From Lasiosphaeria ovina (Eukaryota > Ascomycota > Sordariomycetes > Sordariales > Lasiosphaeriaceae), in contig JAULSN010000005.1 in the NCBI GenBank assembly GCA_033439765.1, forward strand, positions 2,743,001-2,807,000: a DNA stretch of 64,000 nt, written 5' to 3'. The translations under genes and the position numbers were made by a program. Below, in pieces: positions 50,686 through 60,787 of the stretch. Position 1 is the stretch's first letter. Every line of letters starts with the position of its first letter. The notes under the pieces were generated by a model. The model was not told the origin of the DNA. It was given only the letters and a program-made list of their open reading frames with translations, and searched no databases.

Positions 50686-51833
50686 CTATAGCTGCTCGTA
50701 GAAGGTGAGCAGCTTCTGAGCGCCTACCTCCCATTGTACGTCGTTCTGCAGATGGTGACCTGCCCCAGGGACAACACACAGCCTCACGCCCTGTCCGGTC
50801 GTATCTTGCTGTCCCTCCTCTGAGTCCTCTGAGATGGAGTTTATCTCGTCACCCACCGCATCAAGCTTTCTTTGGCGAGAAAGACTGACAAAGGCCGCGC
50901 GGTACATATCTGCCAATCTTGTCATAACCGGCAAGGTCATAAGCTTGTCGGCGCCGCCACAGAGAATCAGGATCCGCTGGCCAATGGCCCTGTTGCTGGT
51001 AATCTGGGGGAGCATCTTGTGCGGGTTGACAAAAGAATAGCCTATTCCCAGGGGCCAGAGGAAGCTCTCGTATGCGTTGATGCGCTGCTGGAACCTCCTC
51101 ACAAGATCATCCGTCACATGCTCGCTGAAGAAGGCCCTCTTTGTCAGGGCCGGGTGTGACAGAGGCGAGTTTGGATGCCACCCGTGGAAGACCATCCTGA
51201 GCGTGAACCAGGGATCCAGGAGCCACCAGTTCACATAGACTCGGAAGCTGTATTGAGTCCAAGTCAGCACTGGAACTCGTCGTGTCTAGACAAGGCCATG
51301 GGCAGAGAGACATACGACCCGAAGCCGGGGACGGCAGCGACCAGCGCCAGGCCTTTCACCTTGACGTCCTGCTCGGAGAGAATGAGCTGGGAGAGCCCTC
51401 CGCCGCTAGAATGGCCGACCAGGACGACATCGTTCCCGCTTTCCCGCTCCTGGGCCCAACGGATGCCGGCCACCAGGTCGTCGGCGAGCATGCGTTTGGT
51501 CGTGCCGTAAACCATGTGGAGGAAGGAAGGATACCAGCTGTTGCCATGGCCACGCAGGCTGACGGCATAGCAGGGAATGCCACGGGCAGAGAAGTATTCG
51601 AGATACTCAAGCCACACCCAAGCGCCGCCCATGCCGCCGTGGGCGAAGAAAAGGGGGTGAGGGTGAAGCTGGCTGGTTTTCGCCGGCCCCTTGGGCTTTG
51701 CGTACAGCACCTCGACGTCGCCGCCGGCTGTCTGGACGAAGAAGCGCTCCACGCCGTCGGGAAGACGAGGCAGAGGGCGGCTGACTGGACGGCGCCAGTG
51801 CAGCCACTGGTAGCTGAGGTGGAAGTTGAACAT
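50686..51833 (-). CDS. Alpha/beta hydrolase family protein
   Basis: Two exons, 51833-51319 and 51247-50686, giving 358 residues. The intron has donor GTCGTA and a TACAG acceptor, and the join reads VPGFG-FRVYVNW. The fold signature is complete: oxyanion HGG at 65-67 in LFFAHGGMGG, LRGHGNS at about 93-99, nucleophile elbow GHSSGG with Ser142, Asp272 in LILCGGADKL, and the catalytic His at 336/337 in VPGAGHHLQND. No signal peptide is seen; the N-terminus (FNFHLSYQWLHWRRP) is aromatic and may associate with membrane. Substrate is unknown; relatives include esterases, lipases and epoxide-hydrolase-like enzymes. An acidic insertion (INSISEDSEEGQQD) precedes the last strand. A six-codon in-frame extension of exon 1 past the donor is not needed. 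Confidence 0.85.
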
Positions 51834-52232
51834 GACTTTGCTGGGGTTGTCTTCACAATTGTGCTTGCGATGCTGATCTGATGGTTTCAGCGGGATACAG
51901 CGGCCTTTCCATCTTTTATGCTCTCTTTCTTTTGGTCACATCTGTAGCTGTCGGGCAGCATGCCCTTTTCTCACCATGCTGGAAATCAAGTCCCGGCTTG
52001 GCCCGAACGCCACCTCCAGCTCGAATCTCTGGGCGAGCTTAACTCGGGTTCTGCTCCTTTAAGAGCCCCTTATTCCTTATTATTCGGTTGCTGCGTTGCG
52101 AGTGGCGGAGCACCTCACTCACCTATTAGCCAGCCAGCGCTAAAAAGCCGACAACTGTCAGGCTGTCCGGACTGTCTGCTTTCGGAGACATTCCGGCCAA
52201 GGAGTTCGCGGGAATAGGAGGACAAAAAAGGG
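51834..52232. other. Promoter region of the hydrolase gene
   Basis: Intergenic. Upstream of the minus-strand hydrolase and downstream of the tRNA. No ORF of note; 52060-52130 has repeated GCGAGTGGCG-like GC blocks. No specific element was identified. Confidence 0.4.
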
Positions 52233-52245
52233 AAAAAAAGAAAAA
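52233..52245 (-). terminator. RNA polymerase III T-run terminator of tRNA-Gly
   Basis: On the minus strand the tRNA 3' end is followed within five bases by TTTTT and then TTTTTTT, the standard Pol III termination signal. Confidence 0.85.
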
Positions 52246-52249
52246 GAAA

Positions 52250-52320
52250 TGCGTCAGCCGCGAATCGAACGCGGGGCCCATCGATGGCAACGATGGATTT
52301 TACCACTAAACCACTGACGC
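52250..52320 (-). tRNA. tRNA-Gly (anticodon GCC)
   Basis: On the minus strand the sequence folds as a complete cloverleaf without intron. The acceptor stem GCGTCAG pairs with CTGACGC with discriminator A; a short D arm (GTTT/AAAT around AGTGGT) is present. The anticodon stem CATCG/CGATG encloses loop TTGCCAT, anticodon GCC, and the T arm CCGCG/CGCGG encloses TTCGATT. No CCA is encoded, as usual in eukaryotes. The internal A box (TGGTTTAGTGG) and B box (GTTCGATTC) are present, and a T-run follows. Confidence 0.97.
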
Positions 52321-52814
52321 TGCTGTGGAGCTGCTGTTGATGGAGGTGGGAAGGTCTATCGTGAATATTGAACAGATGGAGAGTGGTCCAAGACAGCCGG
52401 CAGAAGAGGAAAACTTCGAGCAATCGCCTGCAACTGGATTTTCTCACATGGACACAGCATGGCAGCATAGGCTAGGTCAAGGAAAGCACGACGGTCGACA
52501 GGCACGGATATGCATGCTCCGCGTGCTGCGAACTCGAGGAATTAATTCACTGTGGAGGCAGTGACTTCCAGGCACCCCATTCGCTCCTACCCAGGAAGGG
52601 AGTTCCAGGTTCACATCAGTAAATTTTTGGCGGCTGATCAGCGGGGAATTCCCGATTGCCTTTCACTGTAGTACAGCCAATTGAATCCTTTCATCACCGT
52701 AGAAGCTATCCCAAACCTGCAACAGCAAGGAATGGGGCCGTTTTCTCGACTTCCTGGGATACTGCACTAGCGGGCATAATCGCCCCAATATCTGAGGTGG
52801 TGAAGACTGCGAGA
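52321..52814. other. Upstream region of tRNA-Gly and of dbr1
   Basis: Divergent spacer of about 490 bp between the tRNA and Dbr1. An in-frame open stretch extends upstream of the Dbr1 ATG (from 52656), but it lacks conservation with the Dbr1 N-terminus and is taken as leader. Confidence 0.45.
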
Positions 52815-53883
52815 ATGGCTTCAACAGGAACCTTTACGGCGCAGGGAGTCCGCGTCGCCGTGCAAGGCTGTGTATGTCTCTTTTTTTTCTTGTTCTATGC
52901 AATGCTGCCTCACCTCACCTTACCCCATGCACTCACGTCTTGGGGCTTCCGCATCTTGAAGACCAGAACACTGGCTGACTTGACCATTAAGGGACATGGC
53001 ACACTCGATGCAATCTACGCGACCGTGGAGAGGTCTTGCAAAGAGCGCAAATGGGACGGCGTTGACCTTGTCATCATTGGCGGCGATTTTCAGGTAGGTA
53101 CACATACATATCCAACCAAAGTATAACACATACAAAGAGTTGCGGTTAACATCACAAAGGCCGTCCGCAATGCTGCCGACCTGACCGTCATGTCGGTGCC
53201 GGCCAAATACCGCGAGCTGGGCGACTTCCCAGACTACTACAGGGGCGCCAAGACGGCGCCGTTCCTGACCCTGTTCGTCGGCGGCAACCACGAGGCTGCG
53301 TCGCACCTGTGGGAGCTGTACTATGGCGGCTGGGTGGCGCCCAACATCTACTACATGGGCGCTGCCAACGTGCTGCGGCTGGGCCCGCTGCGCATCGCCG
53401 GCATGAGCGGCATCTACAAGAAGTTCGAGTACGGGAAGCCCCACCACGAGCGCCTGCCCTTTGGCAACGACGACATCAGGAGCTTCTACCACGTGCGCGA
53501 GATCGACGTGCGCAAGCTGCTGCAGCTGCGCACCCAGGTCGACATCGGCCTCAGCCACGACTGGCCGCGCGCCATTGAGAACCACGGGAACGAGAGACGG
53601 CTGTTCAAGATGAAGCCTGACTTTGAGCAAGAGTCTCGCGACGGCACCCTGGGGAACCCGGCCGCCCGGTATGTCATGGACCGGCTCAGGCCCCCCTACT
53701 GGTTCTCGGCGCATCTGCATTGCAAGTGGTCGGCCATCAAAACGTACGACCCTCCGGCATTGCCCGAAGACACGTCCGTCAAAGCCGGAGCCGGAGGACC
53801 GAGCATCCACACTCAAGCAAACCAACCAGCTTTAAACGAAGCCCTCTCACCCGGAGCGAATCCCGATGAGATCGACCTGGACC

Positions 53884-53927
<44 letters not shown>

Positions 53928-54959
53928 CACGATGCCAAAGCCGGAGGACCGAGCACCCACGCTCAAGCAAACCAACCGGCTTTGAGCGAAGCCCTGCCGC
54001 CCGCGGCGAATCCCGGCGAGATCGACCTAGACCTCGACGACGACGACGACGACGACGACGATGCTGGCGCAGCCACCACAGCAGAGGAACCCAAAAAACA
54101 ACCAAAGCCCGCGGCAGTCAAAACAGAGCAAGCAGCTCCCGCGACCACAGACACGGCAGAACTCAGGAACAAATACCACGAAGAGCTGCTCGAGTCTTTG
54201 CGGAAGAAGAACACATCAGCCGGGCCGGGCCAGCCCGTGCCCGCCGGCATCACCAACACGACAGTGCGCTTCCTCGCGCTCGACAAATGCCTGCCCGGAA
54301 GACATTTCCTGCAGCTGTGCGAGATCCCGCCCCTGCACCCATCCGACGCCGAGAAATGCCCCCCCAGAAACCCCAACCCCAACCCCAACGCCAGCGACCA
54401 ACCCACCACCGCCACCGCCGCGAGCTACCCGTCGCGCTACACGCTGCAGTACGACGCCGAGTGGCTAGCCATCACGCGGGTGTTCGCCGCGTCGGTGACG
54501 GTCGGCGACCGCGGGGCGGCGACGCCAGCGGACCTCGGCGAGGCGCACTACCGGCCGCTGATCGAGGCCGAGGAGGCGTGGGTGCGGACGCACGTGGTCG
54601 AGGCGGGCAAGCTGGGCGTGCCGGCCAACTTTGCGTGGACGGCGCCGCCGCTCGTTCCCGGCGGTTCGCCACCCAACCTGAGCGCGGAGCAGCAGCCCGA
54701 CGAGTACACGAACCCGCAGACGGCGGCGTACTGCGCGCTGCTGGGCGTGCCCAACATCTGGGACGCGACGGACGAGGAGAGGCGGGAGAGGAAGGAGAGG
54801 GGGCCGCCGCCTTCTCGCCACGACGGCGGCGGGGGAAGAGGAGGGTTCCGGGGTGGTGGAGGACGGGGCGGTAGAGGAGGGAGAGGCGGCAGAGGCGGGA
54901 GGGGTGATTTCGGTGGACGCGGACGTGGACGCGGAAGAGGGCGAGGGGGGAGATGGTAG
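52815..54959 (+). CDS. dbr1: RNA lariat debranching enzyme Dbr1 with acidic linker and RGG tail
   Basis: Three exons, 52815-52871, 52992-53093 and 53160-54959, giving 652 residues. Dbr1 cleaves the 2'-5' branch of excised intron lariats in the nucleus. The metallophosphoesterase centre is intact: VAVQGCGHG (Cys19, His21), GGDF (Asp51), GGNHE (Asn96, His97), LSHDWP (His186) and SAHLHC (His238, His240). After the catalytic domain come two copies of a 50-residue unit (about 264-354) ending in runs of 13 and 9 Asp. The conserved C-terminal Dbr1 domain follows, with FLALDKCLPGRHFLQL and LQYDAEWLAITR. The end (about 608-652) is an RGG/FRGG/RGRG tail. Donors are GTATGT and GTAGGT; both acceptors are AAG, with CTGAC-like branch sites. 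The protein is longer than yeast Dbr1 (405 residues) because of the linker and tail. Confidence 0.95.
53791..54062 (+). repeat. 150-bp imperfect tandem duplication inside dbr1
   Basis: The segment starting CCGGAGGACCGAGCA at 53791 recurs at 53941, a period of 150 bp or 50 codons. Both copies encode AGGPS-H-QANQPAL-EAL-P-ANP-EIDLDL followed by poly-Asp (53886-53924 and 54036-54062). Substitutions between copies and unequal Asp runs show it is older than the 60-bp duplication at 4585. Confidence 0.9.
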
Positions 54960-55455
54960 TTTGCATCAGCGCATACAAGCATTCAGGCACAGACCCAGGT
55001 CTAGTATTGTCCGCGATATCTACGTGGCGTGCACGTCATACCTACACCAGTCACTCCATCTTTTGCACGGTGATGCTGTATTCGATATACCCACTAAAGA
55101 AGGAACATGGTCAAGAAAAGATGGTATGTAAATTGTATTGATATGGCAAGATGTGTCCTATTCATATAAAGCAAGACCCCGTATAAGACATGAGCCTCGC
55201 AGATCGTGAAGGAACATTGTTCTTCCATCTATTTTAGACATCGTACCCACAGAGAAAAAGGGTTGGACGTATATGCTAAGATGGTGCTTGGGGAGTCACT
55301 TGAAGGAGATTTGCATAGATTCGGTAAGAGAATTACGACAAGATCGAAATGTAGGGGCCGTTGCACCTGTCCTGCGGATTCAAGTCGTGAATATTCATTC
55401 GTAACTGCATTGAGCGCCGTAGCGCTGATACCAAGCTAGTGCCATTGCTGGTACA
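54960..55455. other. Convergent spacer between dbr1 and elongin C
   Basis: About 500 bp of AT-richer sequence, the shared 3' ends of two convergent genes. No gene is seen. AATAAA-like and TATATA-like motifs are too degenerate to assign polyadenylation sites. Confidence 0.4.
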
Positions 55456-56174
55456 TTACGCCATTTGTTCTGTAGATGAGTTAGAAAAGCTGAATATCAG
55501 GTGGTCATGGATCGAGGGTTGCTTACCATCCAAGCCAAGAAAGTCTGCCGCGACAATCATCTCCAGGCAATACTCGACGGGAATGTCCAAGTCTGGAACA
55601 TCCAATTTGTCTTTGTACTTGAGTCGGTAGCTCAAGTATTCTGCAACCTTCTCCAGGATGATAGAGCTGTCGGAAGGGGACAGGCAACAGTTAGCACAAG
55701 CCGCCCTATCCAAGACCCATGAATGGAGGCGGCTGGATGACATGCTTTTTGCTTTGCTTGTTCGCAAAGCCCGAAAAGCAAAGCTGTCAGATCAAGTGTA
55801 GGTGAGGACGTCTCATCCAGTCCATGCCTCCCCTGTCCGCCAGTGAAGGGGAAGAAGGGGGCTGGTCTGTGAAGAACATAGTCTCGGTGTCATCTCCCAG
55901 CATGGGCTGCCTTCCTGTCCGTTCTAGCACCAACTAGGTGCGCAACGAAACGAGAGTTGGGGAAGGTATAAAAAAGGAAAGAAAATAAATAGGCAAAGAA
56001 GACAACAAACCTGATTTCGGCAAAACTGCACCGGCCCGTCCTGGCTTCGATCATCTGGTTCCGGAGCATGCCTGCAATGGTTGGGCTTGCGCAGGCAGCT
56101 TCGCGGAGCACGACGAACTCGAAGCCGTCGCTCGAGACCAGCGTGATGTACTTGCTGGGGCCGTCGTCGGCCAT
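55456..56174 (-). CDS. elc1: Elongin C (Skp1/BTB-fold adaptor)
   Basis: Three exons, 56174-56011, 55666-55527 and 55469-55456, giving 105 residues. Residues 1-105 are a complete Skp1/BTB-POZ fold: YITLVSSDGFEFVVLREAA, SPTIAGMLRNQ, FAEI-SSIILEKVAEYLSYRLKYKD, then LDIPVEYCLEMIVAADFLGL. Elongin C links substrate receptors (with elongin A in yeast) to cullin 3-type ligases that ubiquitylate stalled RNA polymerase II. The first intron is long (344 bp) for this window. The second intron (donor GTAAGC, acceptor CTACAG) has a length divisible by three and no in-frame stop, so its retention would insert 19 residues and reach the same TAA. The final exon adds only QMA and the stop. It is divergent from rho4 and convergent with dbr1. 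Confidence 0.9.
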
Positions 56175-57229
56175 GTTTGCTTGCCAAGCGAGTGCCTTTC
56201 TTCTCCTTTTTTCTTTTGGGAATGTGCCAGGAGAGAGATGAGCAGTGGATGCGGGCTTGCGCGCACACAAACAGAACAAAAAGGGAAATTCTTTGCGGGG
56301 TTGTCAAAGAGATTTCGCAAGGGTTGAAGAAATTTCCAGGTTTCCTTTTTTGAGGGGGTTGTGGAGAGAAATCAGGCAGTCAATGCCGGTGATAGAGTGT
56401 GGAAAGTCAGGCCGGTTTGTAGCCTTTGATGGTGGCTGCGCGAGACATCGCAGAGCCAACAGACTTTGCAGAGACGCTTGCCTGGGAGTCGAAGATGGTC
56501 CTAACGCGTTGCACGCGTTTGGATGGGAGGAAAATGCAGTTGCAGCCAGGAGAAGAAAGAATTTGGTGCGGCGACTTATGTACTGTAAACGGTTTGGCGT
56601 GCACGGGCCAGAAAGTGCGAGGTGCCCGGTGACCCACCCACTGCGCCAAGGCTTCTCGGAGGGGGCCGAGGAAGTGCCCCCACATTGTGTCATTGCCGCT
56701 GGAGCTGGACAAAGGAATGGTTGCCCAGCCGACAGTTTACATGCATCAGCAAGCAGCCGGGCTGCCCACATTTGGCTGCTTGAGCTTTGCGGAAGCACCC
56801 TCGAGCAACCGTTGGCTGCCAGCAAAGACCACACCCGCCCACATACACACACAAAAAACACCTCGACTCGACTTGCATTCCTTGCATCGCCTGCTCCCGT
56901 CAACGCGGAACTGGAATTGACTCGAACCCAGACATTTTGCCTGCGACTGCACTAAAGCAAGACGGGCGGGGAATTTGGGGAGAACCAAAAAAGGCCCCTA
57001 TCCATTGTCTATCTCGATAGTTTATTCGTTGCCGACTCCCGACCTTTGTCGTCAATTTCTCTTCTCTCGCTCGTTCCTGCGGCTTACCTTTGCGCTCGCT
57101 CGCGCGCATACCTATTTACTAGGCATACCGCTCCTTTTTTTTCACTACACTACTACTACTACTATCTCCGCCGCTAAGAAAACAAAAGCCAAACTTAAAA
57201 CCCCCCAAAAGGGCTCGACGGACCCTGTC
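56175..57229. other. Divergent promoter region between elongin C and rho4
   Basis: About 1 kb, no gene. An overlapping open frame of 236 codons on the plus strand and 199 on the minus lack domains. 57090-57180 is a CT/ACT-rich leader of rho4 (TACTACTACTACTATC). Specific factor sites were not identified. Confidence 0.45.
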
Positions 57230-58320
57230 ATGGCTTCGTACCAACACCGCAGCTCGTACTACAACTCGCCGGCGCCGACGCACGAAAAGTATGACGCCGG
57301 CTTGCAACAGCAGCAGCGGAGGCTGACTTCCGACCGACGAAACACACGCGGCACGCAGAGGTCGAGCGAAGGCACAGTGAGCACCATGATGAGCGGCTCT
57401 ACCGGCAGGGAATCCTCGGCCACCGCCATGACCGAGGGCCCCGCCTACTCCAAGAAGATAGTCGTCGTCGGCGACGGCGGCTGCGGCAAGACGTGTCTGC
57501 TGATCAGTTACAGCCAAGGCTACTTCCCCGAGGTGCGTCTTTCCACTCTTCCTGCATCATCGTTCGCCCCAACTAATTTTTTGATTTTTTTTGATTTTTT
57601 TTTTTAGAAATACGTCCCGACCGTGTTCGAGAACTACATCACGTACCCCACGCACTCGCCCACGGGCAAGACGGTCGAGCTCGCGCTGTGGGACACGGCC
57701 GGCCAGGAAGAATACGACCGGCTGCGCCCGCTGTCGTACCCCGAGACGGACCTGATTTTTGTGTGCTTTGCCATTGACTGCCCCAACTCGCTCGAGAACG
57801 TCGTCGACAAGGTGCGTTTTTTCCTTTCCCTGTTAGAAAAAAAGAAAAAAAAAAGAAGAAAGCTAACCCTCTCTCCCAAAAACAATAGTGGTTCCCCGAG
57901 GTGCTGCACTTTTGCCCGTACACGCCGCTGATCCTGGTCGGGCTCAAGTCGGACCTGCGGTACAAGAAGACGTGCATCGACATGCTCAAGACTCAGGGCT
58001 TGACGCCCGTGACGGCAGAGCAGGGGCTGGCGGTGGCGCACAAGATGGGCGCCGCCTACATGGAGTGCAGCAGCAAGGAGATGACGGGCGTCGAGGACAT
58101 CTTCGAGCAGGCCATCCTGACCGTCGTCGCCAATGACCGGAAAAACCTCGAGCAGCTGGCCGGGAGCGGCGGCGGTGGTACTTCCCAGAGTAACTACGGA
58201 AAGGCTGGCGGTAACGGCAATGGTATTGGCAGTGGCAACGCGGGCGTCGTCTATGGCCCCAACGGCACGCCTATTCCTATTATCGTCAAGAAGAGGAAGA
58301 GAAAGTGCGGCGTCTTGTGA
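57230..58320 (+). CDS. rho4: Rho-family GTPase Rho4
   Basis: Three exons, 57230-57532, 57608-57811 and 57889-58320, giving 312 residues. All G motifs are present: P-loop GDGGCGKT (81-88), effector YVPTVFENY (103-111), [26 protein letters not shown] and ECSSKEM. The end is a polybasic KKRKRK followed by a CAAX box CGVL, predicting geranylgeranylation and membrane attachment. The Rho4 subgroup is recognised by the long Ser/Thr/Gln-rich N-terminal extension (about 70 residues) and a Gly/Asn-rich linker before the tail. In Neurospora and Aspergillus relatives, Rho4 controls septum formation and actin-ring assembly with formin. Introns are 75 and 77 bp with donors GTGCGT and T-rich or A-rich interiors. 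The ATG at 57230 opens a family-typical N-terminus. Confidence 0.95.
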
Positions 58321-58887
58321 GATCCCCCCAACGATTCGGGCTAAGCAGATGCAATGCAAGCAAGCAAGCAAGCAAGCAAGCGGGGCGAGGGTACATGCGG
58401 GACTATCCCGACAAAAAAAAAGGGAGACTCCGCAATGCGCTATCTCTTCCTTCACGAGGCGAGACGGGGAACGGCATGGGAACGGGACGGACGGGAGGGG
58501 ACGGTTGGGAGAGAGGGGTGGGGTGGGGAAAGGAATAATGACCTACTAACAACAACTGCATGATTTGACACGACCACATTTTTTTCTTTGCTTCTTTTCT
58601 TTCTTCGTCTTCTTTTTTTATTCTCTCTCCATTTCTATTTTCTCATAATTTTTTGCAAACCCTCTTCATCACGAAGTTGGGGAGGGGCGGGAACACAACA
58701 GCCGGGGAGAAGAGCGGAACACAACTACCTTGCCTACCTACCTAGCCATGCTTTTCTGTCGCCCTTTGCCGGGAGCGTCTGGCTGGCCTGTTGGCTATAC
58801 AATACTACGAGCACACACCAGGGGCGGAGAGCGGGAGGTTTGGAAGGGGTGTGAGGGTGGCATTGTTGTATGCCTTGTATATGTGTC

Positions 58888-58928
<41 letters not shown>

Positions 58929-59530
58929 CTATGGGTTGGAGTATGAACCTCTCTTCGTGAACACTTGATATAGGGTTTTAGAAGGGATGTGATACCCCAG
59001 CGGGAAATGCTGAATATTTTCCTTCTTTTGCTTTTGGTATCGTATTATTGGTTTCTACTAAGTGGGACTCTACAAAGCGTGAATACTGTTGGAAGCTGGG
59101 AACATCATCGGCTTTCACCCCTGCCTTCAACAGGAGAGAGTGGGAAAGCCGCGAGCCAGATCAATTTTCTGGTCTTTTTCTCTTTATACTGTGAAGAATG
59201 CATTTGCGGGAGTATGCTTAGGCCGCCACACAATAAGATAAACATGTTCAAACACAAACTCTTGTCCTTTCCCGCTTTGGGTGATACATATATGTACGTA
59301 AACACAAACTCTATGTGGATCCATACCTTCAGACCCCTTTCCTGCGAGACTCTCTGTATGTGGGTATCTATCATCCGTCATTTGTTCATAACCATCCACC
59401 CTCCAGTGACCGAGCAAATCTATGAACATCCATAACTCGCCAACAAAATGAAAAACCAAAGCCGAAATTCAACAGCGGGAATACTCTCTTGCCATTAACA
59501 ACCCGCGAATCATGGGGACCAGGGAGTTGG
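58321..59530. other. Convergent spacer between rho4 and dad1 with microsatellites
   Basis: No gene. It has (CAAG)6 at about 58356-58381, T/C-rich 58580-58650, and (TG)n at 58889-58927. This should hold both 3' untranslated regions. Confidence 0.5.
58889..58927. repeat. (TG)n microsatellite, 39 bp
   Basis: Pure TG run in the spacer downstream of rho4. It is a much smaller relative of the satellite at 5181. Confidence 0.95.
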
Positions 59531-60224
59531 CTACGACTTGGCGGCGCTCTCGTCGTTTCTCGACTGGTCCTCGTCGACCTCTGTCTCGCCCTCCGTGTCG
59601 TCCGGCTTACTGCCTGCAGCTGCCGCCGCATCCTCCGCTCCTGCCTCGGGATCCTTGGCCATGACCGTCTCAAAGGTCGACCACAGCGCCTCGACGGACG
59701 AGAACTCGTTGCCCACCTGCTCAGGGAGAAGAGTCGGGAATTGTTAGTACCGCTCACATGTCGATTGCTCTTAAACCACCCCCCTTGTTTCTCCCCACAG
59801 CTCAACTGCAAAAGGAGCGCCGCAAAACAATTTATAGAGAAGGAGACAAGTAAAGAGAAAAAAACCACATACGGCAATAACCGCCTCGAGCGAGCGGTTC
59901 AGCTTGTTGATGTTGGCGAGGACGTGCTCGAAACTCTGCACGACACCGACACACAGATCAGCCCAGTTCCAATTCCAATTCCAATTCCAATTCCAGTCCA
60001 GTTCCCGCTCCCGGTCTCGAACCCCGTCTGCCAGACACTCAATAGCGGACAATACAAGACAGGACAGACAGGACAGACAAACGTACCAAGGCAATCTCGC
60101 CAATCAGTTCTTCGCGCTGCTGCTCAAAGTATGATTTCTCTCGTGCGCTGCTTCTGCTTCTGCCGGCAGCAGCAGTAGCAGTGGCAGTAGTAGCAGTGGA
60201 CGCCGACCGCTGGTGTGAGGCCAT
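59531..60224 (-). CDS. dad1: DASH/Dam1 complex subunit Dad1
   Basis: Three exons, 60224-60087, 59935-59873 and 59716-59531, giving 128 residues. The Dad1 core is plain after splicing: [55 protein letters not shown]. The DASH/Dam1 ring couples kinetochores to spindle microtubules, and Dad1 is a small helical subunit of it. All introns are phase 0 with canonical borders (GTACGT...TGCAG, GTATGT...GCAG). Exon 2 is only 63 bp. It has a Ser/Thr/Ala-rich N-terminal extension (about 30 residues) and an acidic Ala/Asp/Glu-rich tail of about 45 residues, so it is longer than yeast Dad1 (94). A (CCAATT)n repeat (59967-59995) lies in the first intron. It is convergent with rho4. Confidence 0.93.
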
Positions 60225-60787
60225 AGCACTAGCGGGTTTACCGAACTGACTGAGTTGAGTTGATGGAAGGACGTTTAGTCAATGGTGAGACCGACCGGTA
60301 GTGGAATTCCAAGACGCGCCTTGGGCGACGCGATCTGATGTTAGGTCGCGCTGCGGGGTGCAAGGAGGGGGCATTTTACAGTGCTCTTTGCATTGATCTG
60401 GCGGTTCTAGGGTTGGGGTTAAATTAACTGTGTGGTCTTGGAACACTCCAAGCATCACACCCATGGAATCCAAGCAGTCGGAGTGTTCGTCTGCTGGCCT
60501 CACACCTTTTCACCATGCATTGCAATAACTGAGCGAAGATATGGGTATACAACTACATAAGCACAACTCCTCGCAAAATCCAGCCTGCTCCCTCTCAAAT
60601 GCACCTCATCCACCTTTTGGACACTGATTGCACGCACTACGTACAAGTCAGAATACACCCCTTTTCCCCTGAATCACCCGGATAAGGTAATCAACTGGAT
60701 GGTTGCAGTAAAAGCGAGTCAATCGCACACCCAACCCTCATTACCAATGGAGCAAGGGCTTTGTCGACAAGCTGCTGCCGTCGCGGA
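60225..60787. other. Spacer between dad1 and the Zn2Cys6 gene
   Basis: About 560 bp combining the dad1 promoter and the 3' end of the downstream minus-strand regulator. No ORF of interest. Confidence 0.45.

Noticed and set aside
51282..51881. 199-codon plus-strand ORF at the hydrolase gene
   Set aside because: Antisense shadow; the minus strand holds the complete catalytic triad.
56245..56955. Overlapping 236- and 199-codon ORFs between elongin C and rho4
   Set aside because: Two opposed frames with no domains in a divergent promoter region.
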